From the NCBI GenBank assembly GCA_014534415.1, contig JACVRM010000014.1, forward strand, positions 1-23,014: a stretch of DNA of 23,014 bases, written 5' to 3'. The stretch's first letter is position 1, and each line of letters starts with the position of its first letter. The stretch comes from Thermoleophilia bacterium (GTDB taxonomy: Bacteria > Actinomycetota > Thermoleophilia > Gaiellales > Gaiellaceae). The notes under the pieces are model-generated. The model made no database searches, was not told the origin of the DNA, and worked only from the letters and a program-made list of their open reading frames with translations. Made by a program: the position numbers and the translations under genes. This document shows, piece after piece, positions 7,160 to 15,400 of the stretch.

Positions 7160-8508
7160 CGCACGAGCGCCGCCGCCAGCCGCTCGAGGCGCGCGGCGCG
7201 CGATCCTTTGACGAGCACGGTGTCGCGGGGGCCGAGGAGCACCTCGAGAGCCCGTGCGGCGGCGGTCGTGTCGGGGAGCCAGCAGCATTCGATCTCGCCG
7301 GCGGCGCCGTCGAGGTAGGCGCGTGCGCCGGGCCCGACGGCGACGAGCAGGTCGATCCCGAGCGCGACCGCATGCCGGCCTGCTTCTGCGTGCCAGCGCG
7401 GCGTGGCGATGCCGAGCTCGGCCATCTCTCCGAGCACGGCGACGGTGCGGCCGCCGTCGCGGCGTGCAGCGAGTGCTTCGAGCGCGACCGCCACCGAGAG
7501 CGGGTTGGCGTTGTAGGCGTCGTTGATGAGCACGCCGCCGCGGGGGAGCGGCTGCTCCTGGCCGCGCCAGGGCGAAAGCTCGATCGCGGCCGCGCCGAGG
7601 CCTATTCGGTCGAGCGGAAGCTCGAGCGCCGCGTAGGCGGCGATCGCTGCGGCCAGTGTCAACCGGTGGTGGCCGGCGTTGAGGTTCGTACTGAACGAGA
7701 CGCGTGCGCCCCGAACGGCGAAGATCGTCTCCGTCGTCCCCGTGCCCGGCCGCCAGGCGAGCGGGTGGACGTCCGCGGCCGGGTCGAGCCCGAAGCGCCA
7801 TTCGTCGAGGTCGTCGCGCCGGTGACGATCGAGCAGCGGGCCGTCCGCGGGCAGCACGACGGGTGCCCCGGGCGGCAGCGCCGCGATCAGCGCCGCCTCC
7901 TCGGCGGCGACCGCCTCGATCGAGCCGAAGAACTCGAGATGTTCCGGCCCGAGCGCGGTGATCACGCCCAGCTCGGGTTGGGCGATCCGGCATAGGTCGG
8001 CCAGCTCCCCGGGCGCGCCGGTTCCCAGCTCACAGACGCAGACGTCCGTGTCCGCCTCGAGCAGCGCGAGGGTGAGCGGGACCCCGAGCTCGTTGTTGAA
8101 GCTGGCCGGGCTGGCGACGGTCGGCCGGTGCGGCGCGACGAGCGCCCGCAGGACGTCCTTCGCCGAGGTCTTTCCGGCCGAGCCGGCGATCCCGACCACG
8201 CGCGCCCGCGAACGCCACCGCACGAGCCGGCCGATCTCTCCGAGAGCGGCGAGCGGCTCGACGGCCTCGAGCACGGCCAGGCCGGGCGGCCAGTCTCCGC
8301 GGCCCGGCTCGCAGAGTGCCGCGACGGCCCCGCGGGCCGCCGCGGCGCCGATGAACTCGTGCCCGTCGTGCTTCGAGCCGTGGAGGCAGGCGAAGAGCGC
8401 GCCCGGGCAGGCGAGGCGCGAGTCGCAGACGAGGGCGGTGACCGCGATCCCGGGGTCGCCGCGCACGAGCGTCGCCGACTCGAGCTCGCGTAGCCGGAGC
8501 GGGATCAT
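7156..8508 (-). CDS. MurF-like Mur ligase (UDP-MurNAc-tripeptide:D-Ala-D-Ala ligase family)
   Basis: A 450-residue protein starting at ATG 8508, which overlaps the TGA of the upstream PLP-enzyme gene. The three-domain Mur layout is visible. The N-terminal domain has VTALVCDSRLACPGALFACLHG. The ATP domain has GIAGSAGKTSAKDVL (P-loop), SFNNELGVPLTL, CELGTGAPGE and GPEHLEFFGSIE. The C-terminal domain has NDAYNANPLSVAVALEAL, VLGEMAELG and VLVKGSRAARLE. MurF normally adds D-Ala-D-Ala to UDP-MurNAc-tripeptide using ATP. Oddity: where the family usually reads VARAKGE, with a Lys that is carbamylated in Mur ligases, this protein reads VAAEEAA, so the Lys appears replaced by Glu. Location with diaminopropionate genes rather than a division/cell-wall cluster suggests a specialised substrate, so no gene symbol is given. 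Confidence 0.85.
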   Translation of the reverse strand: MIPLRLRELESATLVRGDPGIAVTALVCDSRLACPGALFACLHGSKHDGHEFIGAAAARGAVAALCEPGRGDWPPGLAVLEAVEPLAALGEIGRLVRWRSRARVVGIAGSAGKTSAKDVLRALVAPHRPTVASPASFNNELGVPLTLALLEADTDVCVCELGTGAPGELADLCRIAQPELGVITALGPEHLEFFGSIEAVAAEEAALIAALPPGAPVVLPADGPLLDRHRRDDLDEWRFGLDPAADVHPLAWRPGTGTTETIFAVRGARVSFSTNLNAGHHRLTLAAAIAAYAALELPLDRIGLGAAAIELSPWRGQEQPLPRGGVLINDAYNANPLSVAVALEALAARRDGGRTVAVLGEMAELGIATPRWHAEAGRHAVALGIDLLVAVGPGARAYLDGAAGEIECCWLPDTTAAARALEVLLGPRDTVLVKGSRAARLERLAAALVR

Positions 8509-10031
8509 GGCGCTACCGTCTCGACCGCGGCGGCGAGCGCGTCGGCCAGCGGCTCGAGCGCGAGCCGGTGCTCGGTGCCCGCGGCGACGCGGACGAACGG
8601 CTGGCCGCACTCGGCGCGGTCCGCGGTGAGGTAGATGCGGGTCGTGTCGAAGCCGAAGCTCGAACCCGCGAGCAGGGCTACGCCGCGTTTCGCTGCCTCG
8701 GCCACCGCCGCTGCTACGAGCGCGCGCTCCCGCCCAAGACCACGGCCAGGCCCGCGGAGGACGATCGAGAGGCAGCCGCCGCGGAAGCGGAGTCTCGCCG
8801 CCGCTCGGGCGCACGGATGCGAGGGCAACCCCGGGTAGACGGTCGCGACCGTTGCGGGCGAGCGCTCGCCGAGGCGCATGGCGAGGAAGAGCGCGTTGCG
8901 CTGCAGGCGCGCCAGCCGGCGCTCGAGCACGCGGCGGTCGGGCCGCGGCAGGGCGTGGACGGCTACGTCGGCGATGTTCGTTCCCAAGTGCTCCCGACAG
9001 CCAGACAGGAGCTCAGCGTCGTCGGGGCGGGCGACGATCACACCGGCGTTGGCCCGGTCGAGCCCGAGCTGGGCGTACTTGAGCAGGCTCTCGAACACGA
9101 GCAGCCGCACCGAATCGCCCGCCACCGCGAACGGCTGGCACGCGACCGAGAGACCGGTGTTGTCGACGACCAGGTAGACACCGGTGCCGCGCAGCCGCTC
9201 GACCACCGCAGCGAGCTCGGGCACGGGCATCCAGGTCGTGTTCGAGAGCGAGTCGAGGAAGAGCGCGCTCGGGCGGAGCTCGTCGATCGCACGCAAGAGC
9301 CTCAACGTGTCACGCTCGTCGACGAACTGGACTCGGCCGGGCAGCGCACGCTCGAGCAGGAGGCGGCTCTCGTGGTAGAGGCCATCGCCGGCCAGCACCG
9401 GCCCCTCCTGCTTTCGTTCCATCAGCAGGAAGGAGAGGATCGTGGTGAACGCGGCCATCCCGCAGCTCGTCAGCAGCGCGCGCAGGCCGGCCGGCCCGTC
9501 GACCATCGCCTCGACGTACCGGCGCTCATATGCGTCGGCGTCCAGGTGTCGGTCGCGCTTGTAGTCGTTCCAGTGCGCCCGGATCCGTCCCGCCTGCCTT
9601 CCGGCCGCAGGCGCGACCGAGTGCAGGAACGAGGGCGACTGCCAGTCCGCGGCGGCAACCAGCGCCGCCGTCAGCGCCTGCTCGGCCCGCAGCAGATCGG
9701 CGAGCGCCGCCCGATCGGCCGCCAGCACCTCGACGAGCGCCGCCGACGGCCCGTCGCCTTCGGCGCGCTCGCGGAGAGACGCCAGACGTCCGGTGGTCGT
9801 GCGGTAGCGGCGGCGCGCCGCCTCGAGCTCGCCCAGCAGCAGCCGACGCGTCGGCTCGCGCAGGCCGGCCGAGCCGAGCTCGACCGCGGTCTCAGCCAGC
9901 TTCGCCTCGGCGCCCCGGCAGAGGGACAGCAGCTCGTCGAAGTCGGCACGCAGGTCGGCGAGCGCCGTTGGGAGCAGGGCGGCGGAAGCAGCCGAAGGAC
10001 GCCGACCCTCCGCGGTCGCAGCGACGCTCAC
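8505..10031 (-). CDS. PLP-dependent enzyme of the Cys/Met-metabolism (cystathionine gamma-synthase-like) fold with an N-terminal helical extension
   Basis: 508 residues from GTG 10031, chosen because a promoter-like element ends five bases upstream. Residues 1 to about 150 are Ala/Leu/Glu/Arg-rich and predicted helical or coiled-coil (ELEAARRRYRTTTGRLASLRERAEG), an unusual extension. The catalytic domain follows: LTSCGMAAFTTILSFLL, VYLVVDNTGLSVACQPFA (D290, expected to contact the PLP ring nitrogen), FESLLKYAQLGLDRANAG (K318, expected Schiff-base lysine). This order (SGMAA..., DNT..., [ST]xxKY) matches the cystathionine gamma-synthase family, but the surrounding sequence is divergent and the substrate unknown. 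It is first gene of the operon PLP-murF-sbnA-sbnB, so it may act on a four-carbon or diamino intermediate, or on the finished peptide. Confidence 0.78.
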   Translation of the reverse strand: MSVAATAEGRRPSAASAALLPTALADLRADFDELLSLCRGAEAKLAETAVELGSAGLREPTRRLLLGELEAARRRYRTTTGRLASLRERAEGDGPSAALVEVLAADRAALADLLRAEQALTAALVAAADWQSPSFLHSVAPAAGRQAGRIRAHWNDYKRDRHLDADAYERRYVEAMVDGPAGLRALLTSCGMAAFTTILSFLLMERKQEGPVLAGDGLYHESRLLLERALPGRVQFVDERDTLRLLRAIDELRPSALFLDSLSNTTWMPVPELAAVVERLRGTGVYLVVDNTGLSVACQPFAVAGDSVRLLVFESLLKYAQLGLDRANAGVIVARPDDAELLSGCREHLGTNIADVAVHALPRPDRRVLERRLARLQRNALFLAMRLGERSPATVATVYPGLPSHPCARAAARLRFRGGCLSIVLRGPGRGLGRERALVAAAVAEAAKRGVALLAGSSFGFDTTRIYLTADRAECGQPFVRVAAGTEHRLALEPLADALAAAVETVAP

Positions 10032-10066
10032 GCCCCAGATACGCGTCAGCCGGCGGCGCGAGTCCC
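10032..10066 (-). promoter_or_regulatory. Putative alternative-sigma promoter for the leftward PLP-murF-sbnA-sbnB operon
   Basis: On the minus strand: GGGACT (10066-10061), 17 bases, CGTATCT (10043-10037), then GGGGC and the GTG start at 10031. The rightward gene has the same elements with identical spacing. GGGAC at -35 with CGT at -10 resembles ECF-sigma promoters (GGAAC/CGTC type) more than the TAnnnT boxes found elsewhere in this window. The short distance to GTG suggests a leaderless mRNA. Confidence 0.55.
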
Positions 10067-10074
10067 TACGGGAC
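10062..10074. promoter_or_regulatory. Central palindrome (GTCCC-TAC-GGGAC) of the divergent control region, possible operator or shared -35 core
   Basis: A perfect inverted repeat of five-base arms with a three-base spacer. Its centre, base 10068, is exactly the midpoint between the two GTG starts (10031 and 10105). Each GGGAC arm serves as the -35-like box of one of the two promoters. It could be a repressor/activator site or simply the consequence of two back-to-back -35 elements. Confidence 0.5.
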
Positions 10075-10104
10075 CACGTACGGCGGCCCGCTCGTATCTG
10101 GTGC
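10070..10104 (+). promoter_or_regulatory. Putative alternative-sigma promoter for the rightward murE-like gene
   Basis: GGGACC (10070-10075), 17 bases, CGTATCT (10093-10099), then GGTGC and the GTG start at 10105. It mirrors the leftward promoter: CGTATCTGG[TG]GCGTG is shared over 15 bases with one mismatch. The repeat of box sequence, spacing and start position on both strands is hard to explain by chance. Confidence 0.55.
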
Positions 10105-11601
10105 GTGCGACTCAGCGACCTCATCGAGGCCGTTCCCGCCGCCTACCGCGGGGTGCCGGTCGGGCAGGTCGTCGGCGACTCGCGCCATGCCCGACCGGGC
10201 GCTCTCTTCGTCGCCCGCCCCGGAACCAGGGTCGACGGCCACGCCTTCATCGCCGACGCGGTTCGGGCCGGCTGTTCGGCCGTCGTCGGTTCTCAGCAGC
10301 TCGGAGCCGACCTCGCGGCCCTGCTGCGCGACCGCCGCGTCCCCTACCTGCGCGTCCGCGACCCAGCCGAGGCGCTCGGACACATGGCCGCGCGCATCAG
10401 CGGCCGCCCGTCGGCCGCGCTGACCGTCGTCGGCGTCACCGGAACGAACGGCAAAACCACCGTCACCACCCTGCTCTATCAGCTTTTCAACGCCCTCGGC
10501 CACCGAGCCGGCCTGATCGCCACCACCGGCATCTGCGTCGGCCGCGACTCCTTCCGCAACGCGCATACCACCCCTGACGCCCTCGAGCTCCAGCGGGTGC
10601 TCGCCACGATGGCGGGGTCCAGCTGCCGCTACTGCTTCATGGAGGTGACCTCGCACGCGATCGACCAGCGACGGATCGCCGGCGTCGAGTTCGACGGCGG
10701 CATCTTCACCATGCTCGGCCACGACCATCTCGACTACCACGACACCATCGACGCGTACGCCCGAGTGAAGCAGCGCTTCTTCGCTGAACTCCCCGCCGCT
10801 GCGTTCGCACTCGTGAACGCCGACGACGAGCGCGGCCGCTTCATGGTCGCGAGCACCCCGGCGTGCGTCGCCTTCTACGGCTCCGGCGCCGATGCGCTCC
10901 TGCCGTGGGCGGTGACGCGCTGCGACGAGCGCGGCACGGACCTCCGGATCGGGCGGCACACGGTGCGCACCCGCCTGGTCGGCCCGCACAACGCAAGCAA
11001 CCTCGCGGCGGCCGTCACGGCCGCGGTGCTGCTAGGAGAAGACCTCGAGCGGATCGTCGCCGCCGTCCCGGATCTGCACGGCGCCCGCGGCCGGATGCAG
11101 CGCGTCGCTTCTGGACCGGTGCTCGCATTCGTCGACTATGCCCACACGCCGGAGGCGGTGGGTCTGGTGCTCGCGACCGCACGCAGCCTGCGCCCCCGAG
11201 GCCGGCTGATCGCCGTCGCCGGCTGCGGCGGCGACCGTGACAAAGAGAAGCGGCCAGCGATGGGCCGCGCTTTGGCCTCAGCCGACGCGGCGGTCTTCAC
11301 CACCGACAACCCCCGCTCCGAAGAACCCGACGCGATCATCGCCGCCATGCTCGGTGGCGTCCCCGCCGCCCGGCACCCGCGCGTGCACGTCGAACTCGAC
11401 CGCCGCCGCGCGATCCAGCTCGCCGCCCGTGCCGCCGCACTGGGGGACACCATCCTCGTCCTCGGCAAGGGCCATGAGACGGCCCAGCAGGTCGGCGGCA
11501 TCAACCAACCCTGGGACGACGCACACGAGCTTCGCGCCGCACTCTCTCGTGGCCCCGGCACCGTTTCCGCTCCGATACAACGCGGAAATTGGCGTAGTTA
11601 A
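10105..11601 (+). CDS. murE: MurE-like Mur ligase (UDP-MurNAc-L-Ala-D-Glu:diamino acid ligase family)
   Basis: 498 residues, usual for MurE, from GTG 10105 next to the mirrored promoter. Landmarks: VVGDSRHARPGALFVARPG (N-terminal UMAG-binding type domain), GVTGTNGKTTVTTLL (P-loop, K117), HTTPDALELQ, MEVTSHAIDQRRIAGVEFDGGIFT, HDHLDYH, YARVKQRFF (Lys that is carbamylated in MurE), HNASNLAAAV, DYAHTPEAV, and D401-N-P-R404. The DNPR motif typifies meso-diaminopimelate-adding MurE and contacts the side-chain end of the amino acid; Lys-type enzymes differ here. Several blocks (YCFMEV-SH-IDQRRI, GGIFT) resemble Bacteroidota MurE as I remember it. Context suggests it may add 2,3-diaminopropionate or work on a secondary product, but ordinary cell-wall MurE remains possible. 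Confidence 0.85.
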   Translation: MRLSDLIEAVPAAYRGVPVGQVVGDSRHARPGALFVARPGTRVDGHAFIADAVRAGCSAVVGSQQLGADLAALLRDRRVPYLRVRDPAEALGHMAARISGRPSAALTVVGVTGTNGKTTVTTLLYQLFNALGHRAGLIATTGICVGRDSFRNAHTTPDALELQRVLATMAGSSCRYCFMEVTSHAIDQRRIAGVEFDGGIFTMLGHDHLDYHDTIDAYARVKQRFFAELPAAAFALVNADDERGRFMVASTPACVAFYGSGADALLPWAVTRCDERGTDLRIGRHTVRTRLVGPHNASNLAAAVTAAVLLGEDLERIVAAVPDLHGARGRMQRVASGPVLAFVDYAHTPEAVGLVLATARSLRPRGRLIAVAGCGGDRDKEKRPAMGRALASADAAVFTTDNPRSEEPDAIIAAMLGGVPAARHPRVHVELDRRRAIQLAARAAALGDTILVLGKGHETAQQVGGINQPWDDAHELRAALSRGPGTVSAPIQRGNWRS

Positions 11602-11614
11602 GCCGAAATCGGCT
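11601..11614. terminator. Candidate bidirectional terminator hairpin (AGCCGAAATCGGCT)
   Basis: A perfect 14-base palindrome overlaps the murE stop codon and sits between the convergent murE and fabI 3' ends. As RNA it gives a five-pair stem with a four-base loop. No T tract follows, so termination is only plausible. Confidence 0.35.
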
Positions 11615-11629
11615 GAGCCACAGGGCCTT

Positions 11630-11648
11630 CCTACATGCCCATCGCGTG
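11630..11648. repeat. 19-base direct repeat, copy B (3' end of fabI)
   Basis: Identical to 4961-4979. Here the sequence, on the minus strand, encodes the last residues of FabI (HAMGM) and its stop codon. Confidence 0.6.
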
Positions 11649-12410
11649 GTAGCCCGAGTCGACGTACAGGGTCGTCCCTGTCACGTTCCGCGCCTCGTCC
11701 GAGAGCAGATACGCGGCCGCGGCGCCGACGTCGTCCCCGTCGATGTGGCGGTGGAGTGGAGCGCGCTCCTCGACGATCGCTTCCATCGTCGCGAAGCCGG
11801 CGATCGAGCGGGCCGCGAGCGTCCGCACCGGGCCGGCCGAGACCGCGTTGACGCGGATCTGCCGCTGGCCGAGATCCCAGGCGAGGTAGCGCACCGACGC
11901 GTCGAGCGCCGCCTTGGCGACGCCCATGACGTTGTAGTGCGGCACGGCACGCTCGCCGCCGAGGTACGTCATCGTCAGGATCGCTCCACCGCCGCGCGCC
12001 TCCATCAGCGGCTCCGCGGCGCGCGCCGAAGCGACGAGCGAGTACGCGCTGACGTCGAGGGCGAGCCAGTAGCGGTCACGCGGCGTGTCCGTGAAGCGCC
12101 CCTCGAGATCTTCGGCGGCGGCGAAGGCGACCGAGTGGACGAGCAGGTCGAGCCCGCCGTCGAACGTCGTCGCCACCTCCTCGAAGACGCGCGTTACGTC
12201 ATCGTCCGACCGCACGTCGCACTCGGTGACGAGCGGACTCTCCACGGAGCCGGCCAGCTCGCGAACGTTCTTCTCGATGCGCTCGCCCTGGTAGGTGAAG
12301 GCGAGCTCCGCGCCCTCGCCGGCAAGCCGCCGGGCGATCGCCCACGCGATCGAGCGGCGGTTCGCGACGCCGAGCACGAGGCCGGTCTTGCCCACGAAAC
12401 GGCCGTCCAC
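11631..12410 (-). CDS. fabI: Enoyl-[acyl-carrier-protein] reductase FabI
   Basis: 259 residues from GTG 12410. The protein opens with GKTGLVLGVANRRSIAWAIA, the divergent NAD-binding motif of FabI, followed by TYQGER. The active-site residues are Y149, Y159 and K166 (Y-N-V-M-G-V-A-K, i.e. Y-x6-K), spaced as in E. coli FabI. The C-terminus GTTLYVDSGYHAMGM is also FabI-typical. It reduces trans-2-enoyl-ACP with NADH in the last step of each fatty-acid elongation cycle in the cytoplasm. It is transcribed alone and divergently from the subtilase gene. A TAGACT box six bases before GTG implies a leaderless transcript. Confidence 0.95.
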   Translation of the reverse strand: MDGRFVGKTGLVLGVANRRSIAWAIARRLAGEGAELAFTYQGERIEKNVRELAGSVESPLVTECDVRSDDDVTRVFEEVATTFDGGLDLLVHSVAFAAAEDLEGRFTDTPRDRYWLALDVSAYSLVASARAAEPLMEARGGGAILTMTYLGGERAVPHYNVMGVAKAALDASVRYLAWDLGQRQIRVNAVSAGPVRTLAARSIAGFATMEAIVEERAPLHRHIDGDDVGAAAAYLLSDEARNVTGTTLYVDSGYHAMGM

Positions 12411-12416
12411 CGCGCG

Positions 12417-12422
12417 AGTCTA
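12417..12422 (-). promoter_or_regulatory. fabI: Putative -10 box (TAGACT) of fabI, leaderless
   Basis: On the minus strand TAGACT is followed by CGCGCG and the GTG start. The six-base gap places transcription start at or next to the start codon. No convincing -35 element is seen. Confidence 0.5.
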
Positions 12423-12471
12423 ACCCTGCAGAGGTGCGCTTTCCCGCGCGGTTGGCCGCCGCCCGTTGCGG

Positions 12472-12477
12472 TAGTCT
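12472..12477 (+). promoter_or_regulatory. Putative -10 box (TAGTCT) of the subtilase gene
   Basis: TAGTCT lies nine bases before the TTG start at 12487 within the 76-base divergent region shared with fabI. It fits the TAnnCT pattern of the other boxes in the window. Confidence 0.4.
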
Positions 12478-12486
12478 GCGCTCTCC

Positions 12487-15400
12487 TTGCGCCGCCGATT
12501 TTTCCTCGTCGCATTCGCCGCGGCGCTCACCCTCTCGACCACCGCGTACGCAGGGCTCGAGCGCGTGCAGCCACGAGCACACGAGCTCGCGGTGCCGACC
12601 GTGCGAGCCGGAACCGTCCAGATCCCGCCCCGACAGCGAACGGGCCGCGTGCGCGTCATCGCGACGCTGCGGCTGCCCCCGCTCGCCGCCGCGCGCGGAG
12701 CGACGTTCTCCTTTGCCGGCTCCCCCGAGCGGCTCGACCTGCGGAGCTTCGCGTCGCGCTCGTACCTCGCCCACGTCGAGCAGGCGCAGCGCGCCGCCAT
12801 CGCCACGTTGCGCCGCGAGATCCCGGCCGCGCGCGTGTCGCGCCGCTACGCCGTCGTCCTCGACGGGCTCGCGATCGACCTGCCGGCTCGCCGGCTCCCC
12901 GCCCTGCGCCGCCTCGCGTTCGTGAATCGGATCTATCCCAGTCTGCAGTACACGCTCCGCCTCAACCGCAGCCCGTCGGCGATCGGCGCGACGGCGTTCC
13001 ACGCGGTGACGGGCATACGCGGCGACGGCATCAAGATCGCGGTCGTGGACGACGGCATCGACAGCTCCCACCGCTTCTTCGATCCCGCCGGCTTCGCCTT
13101 CCCGCCCGGCTATCCGAAGGGCGGGAAGAAGTGGACGACGCCCAAGGTGATCGTCGCGCGCGCATACCCGGGCCCGGGCTCGGGCCGCCGCGGCCGCCTG
13201 CCGGTCGACCCGGACGAGTCGTTCCACGCCACGCACGTGGCCGGCATCGCCGCAGGCATCGAGGGCACCGACGCTCCGAACGGCCGCGACCACCCGTTCA
13301 CGCCCGGGCTGTCCGGGGTGGCGCCCCGCGCCTACCTCGGCAACTACCGCGTCTTCAACGCACCGACACCGGTCGGCAATGTCGCGAACACGCCGGAGAT
13401 CGTCGCCGCATTCGAGGACGCCGTCAGGGACGGCATGGACGTCGTCAACTTCTCGGGCGGCGGCCCCCAAGTCGACCCCGTCAACGATGCGATGTACGAG
13501 GCGGTCGAGAACACGGTAGCCGCCGGCGTCGTTGCCGTTGTCTCGGCAGGCAACGATCGAGGCGAGTTCGGCCTCGGCTCCGCCGGCACGCCCGGGACGG
13601 CGCCGGAGGCGATCTCGGTCGCGGCCGTCTCGAACGCTCAGGTTTTCGCGCCGTCGCTTTCGGCGACCGCGCCGAGCGCACCGGCGTCCTTGAAGCAGGT
13701 GCCGTTCCTGCCCGCGGCCGGGCTCGCGACGCCGCGCGCCTGGCTGTCCGGCGACCAGACGCTGATCGACGTCGGCTCGCTCGTCGGCCGCAACGGGCAA
13801 CCCGTCGACCGCAAGCTCTGCGGCACCGGCCGTGACCCGAACGCCGCCACCACGCCGCTCACCGGACGGCCGCTCGCCGGCGCCATCGTGCTCGTCTTCC
13901 GCGGCGAGTGCACCTTCGTGTCGAAGGCAGCGCGAGCGGGCGCGGCCGGCGCGGTCGGCATGGTCGTCGTCGACAACCGCTCGGGCGAGGCGAACCCGAT
14001 CCCGATCCCGCTCGGGATCCCGGCGGGCATGATCTCGGACCTCGACGGCGCGCAGCTGCGCGACTACACGACCGCGACAGGCGGCCGCACGACGATCCGA
14101 GTCGGCCGCCAGTGGGACCGCATCGAGACCGGCCGAAGCGGCGTGGTCACGAGCTTTTCGTCGGGCGGCCCGACGGCGTTCGAGCACGCGCTCAAGCCGG
14201 ACGTCGCCGCCCCGGGCGGCGCGATCCTGTCCTCGACGCTCCGCTCGTTCGGCGGGCCGTTCGCAGCCTTCGACGGGACGAGCATGGCGGCGCCGCACGT
14301 GACGGGCGCGGTCGCGCTGCTGCTCCAGCGGCACCCCGGCTGGTCGCCGCGCCAGGTCAAGTCGGCGCTCGTCTCGACGGCCGGCCCCGCGTGGGCCGAC
14401 ACGGCGCGCACGAGCGAGGCGCCGGTCGTCCTCCAGGGCGGCGGCCTCGTCAGCGTTCCGGCCGCCGACAACCCGCTCGTGTTCACCGACCCCGCCTCGC
14501 TGTCCTTCGGCGACCTGAAGACGACCGGCGGCGCCGTACGTCGGTCGTTGCTGCTCAGCATCCAAGACGCGGGCGGCGGCGCCGGCACGTGGGCGGTCGA
14601 GCTGCACGCGCAGTCCACAAGCCCCGGCGCCGGCCTCGACCTCCCGCCCGTCGTCGTGGTCCCGCCGGGTGGAAGCGCCGAGGTCGGCGTCTCCGCGCGC
14701 GCATCGGCGGAGGGCGAGACCGGGGACAACTACGGCTTCATCGTGCTGCGCCAGGGCGCTGTGGCGAGGCGTATCCCATACGCGTTCTTCGTCTCGCGCC
14801 CGGCGCTCGCGCTGCACGATGCGAGGCCGCTCAAGCGGATTCAGGTCGGGACGACCCGCTTCGGCGCGTCCCGCGTCGAGCGCTATCGCTTCCCCAATGC
14901 GCCGTTCGGCCCGCACCCGACGTACTTCGGCCCGCCGATGGACGAGGACGGGGCCGAGCGCGTCTACACGACGCAGATCGCCGAGCCGGTCGTCAACTTC
15001 GGCGCGGCTGTCGTGTCCACGACACCGGGCGCACTCGTCGATCCGTGGCTACTCGGCTCGCTCGACGAGAACGACGTCGAGGGTTACGCGGCCACGCCCG
15101 TCAACGTCAATTCGTTCACGCTGAACTACCAGCTCGACGTCGGCGCGGCGGGAGCGGTCTTCCCGCGGCCGAAGCGCTACTTCTTCTCCGTCGACTCGCC
15201 GCGCCACCCGTTCACGGGACGGCTGCTCGCCGGCCGGTACGTGCTGCGCTCGTGGGTGGACGACGTGCTGCCGCCCTCGGTCGACCTGGTCACGAACCGC
15301 GTCGCCGCCGGCCGGCCGACGATCGTCGTCCGCGCGAGAGACTTCTCGCTCTTTCCCAGACGGATGTCCGGCGTCGACCCGACGTCGCTCGTCCTCGCCT

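Noticed and set aside
12199..14916. 905-codon open frame on the minus strand across fabI and the subtilase
   Set aside because: No recognisable motif and low-complexity composition; the opposite strand has unmistakable subtilase catalytic motifs.
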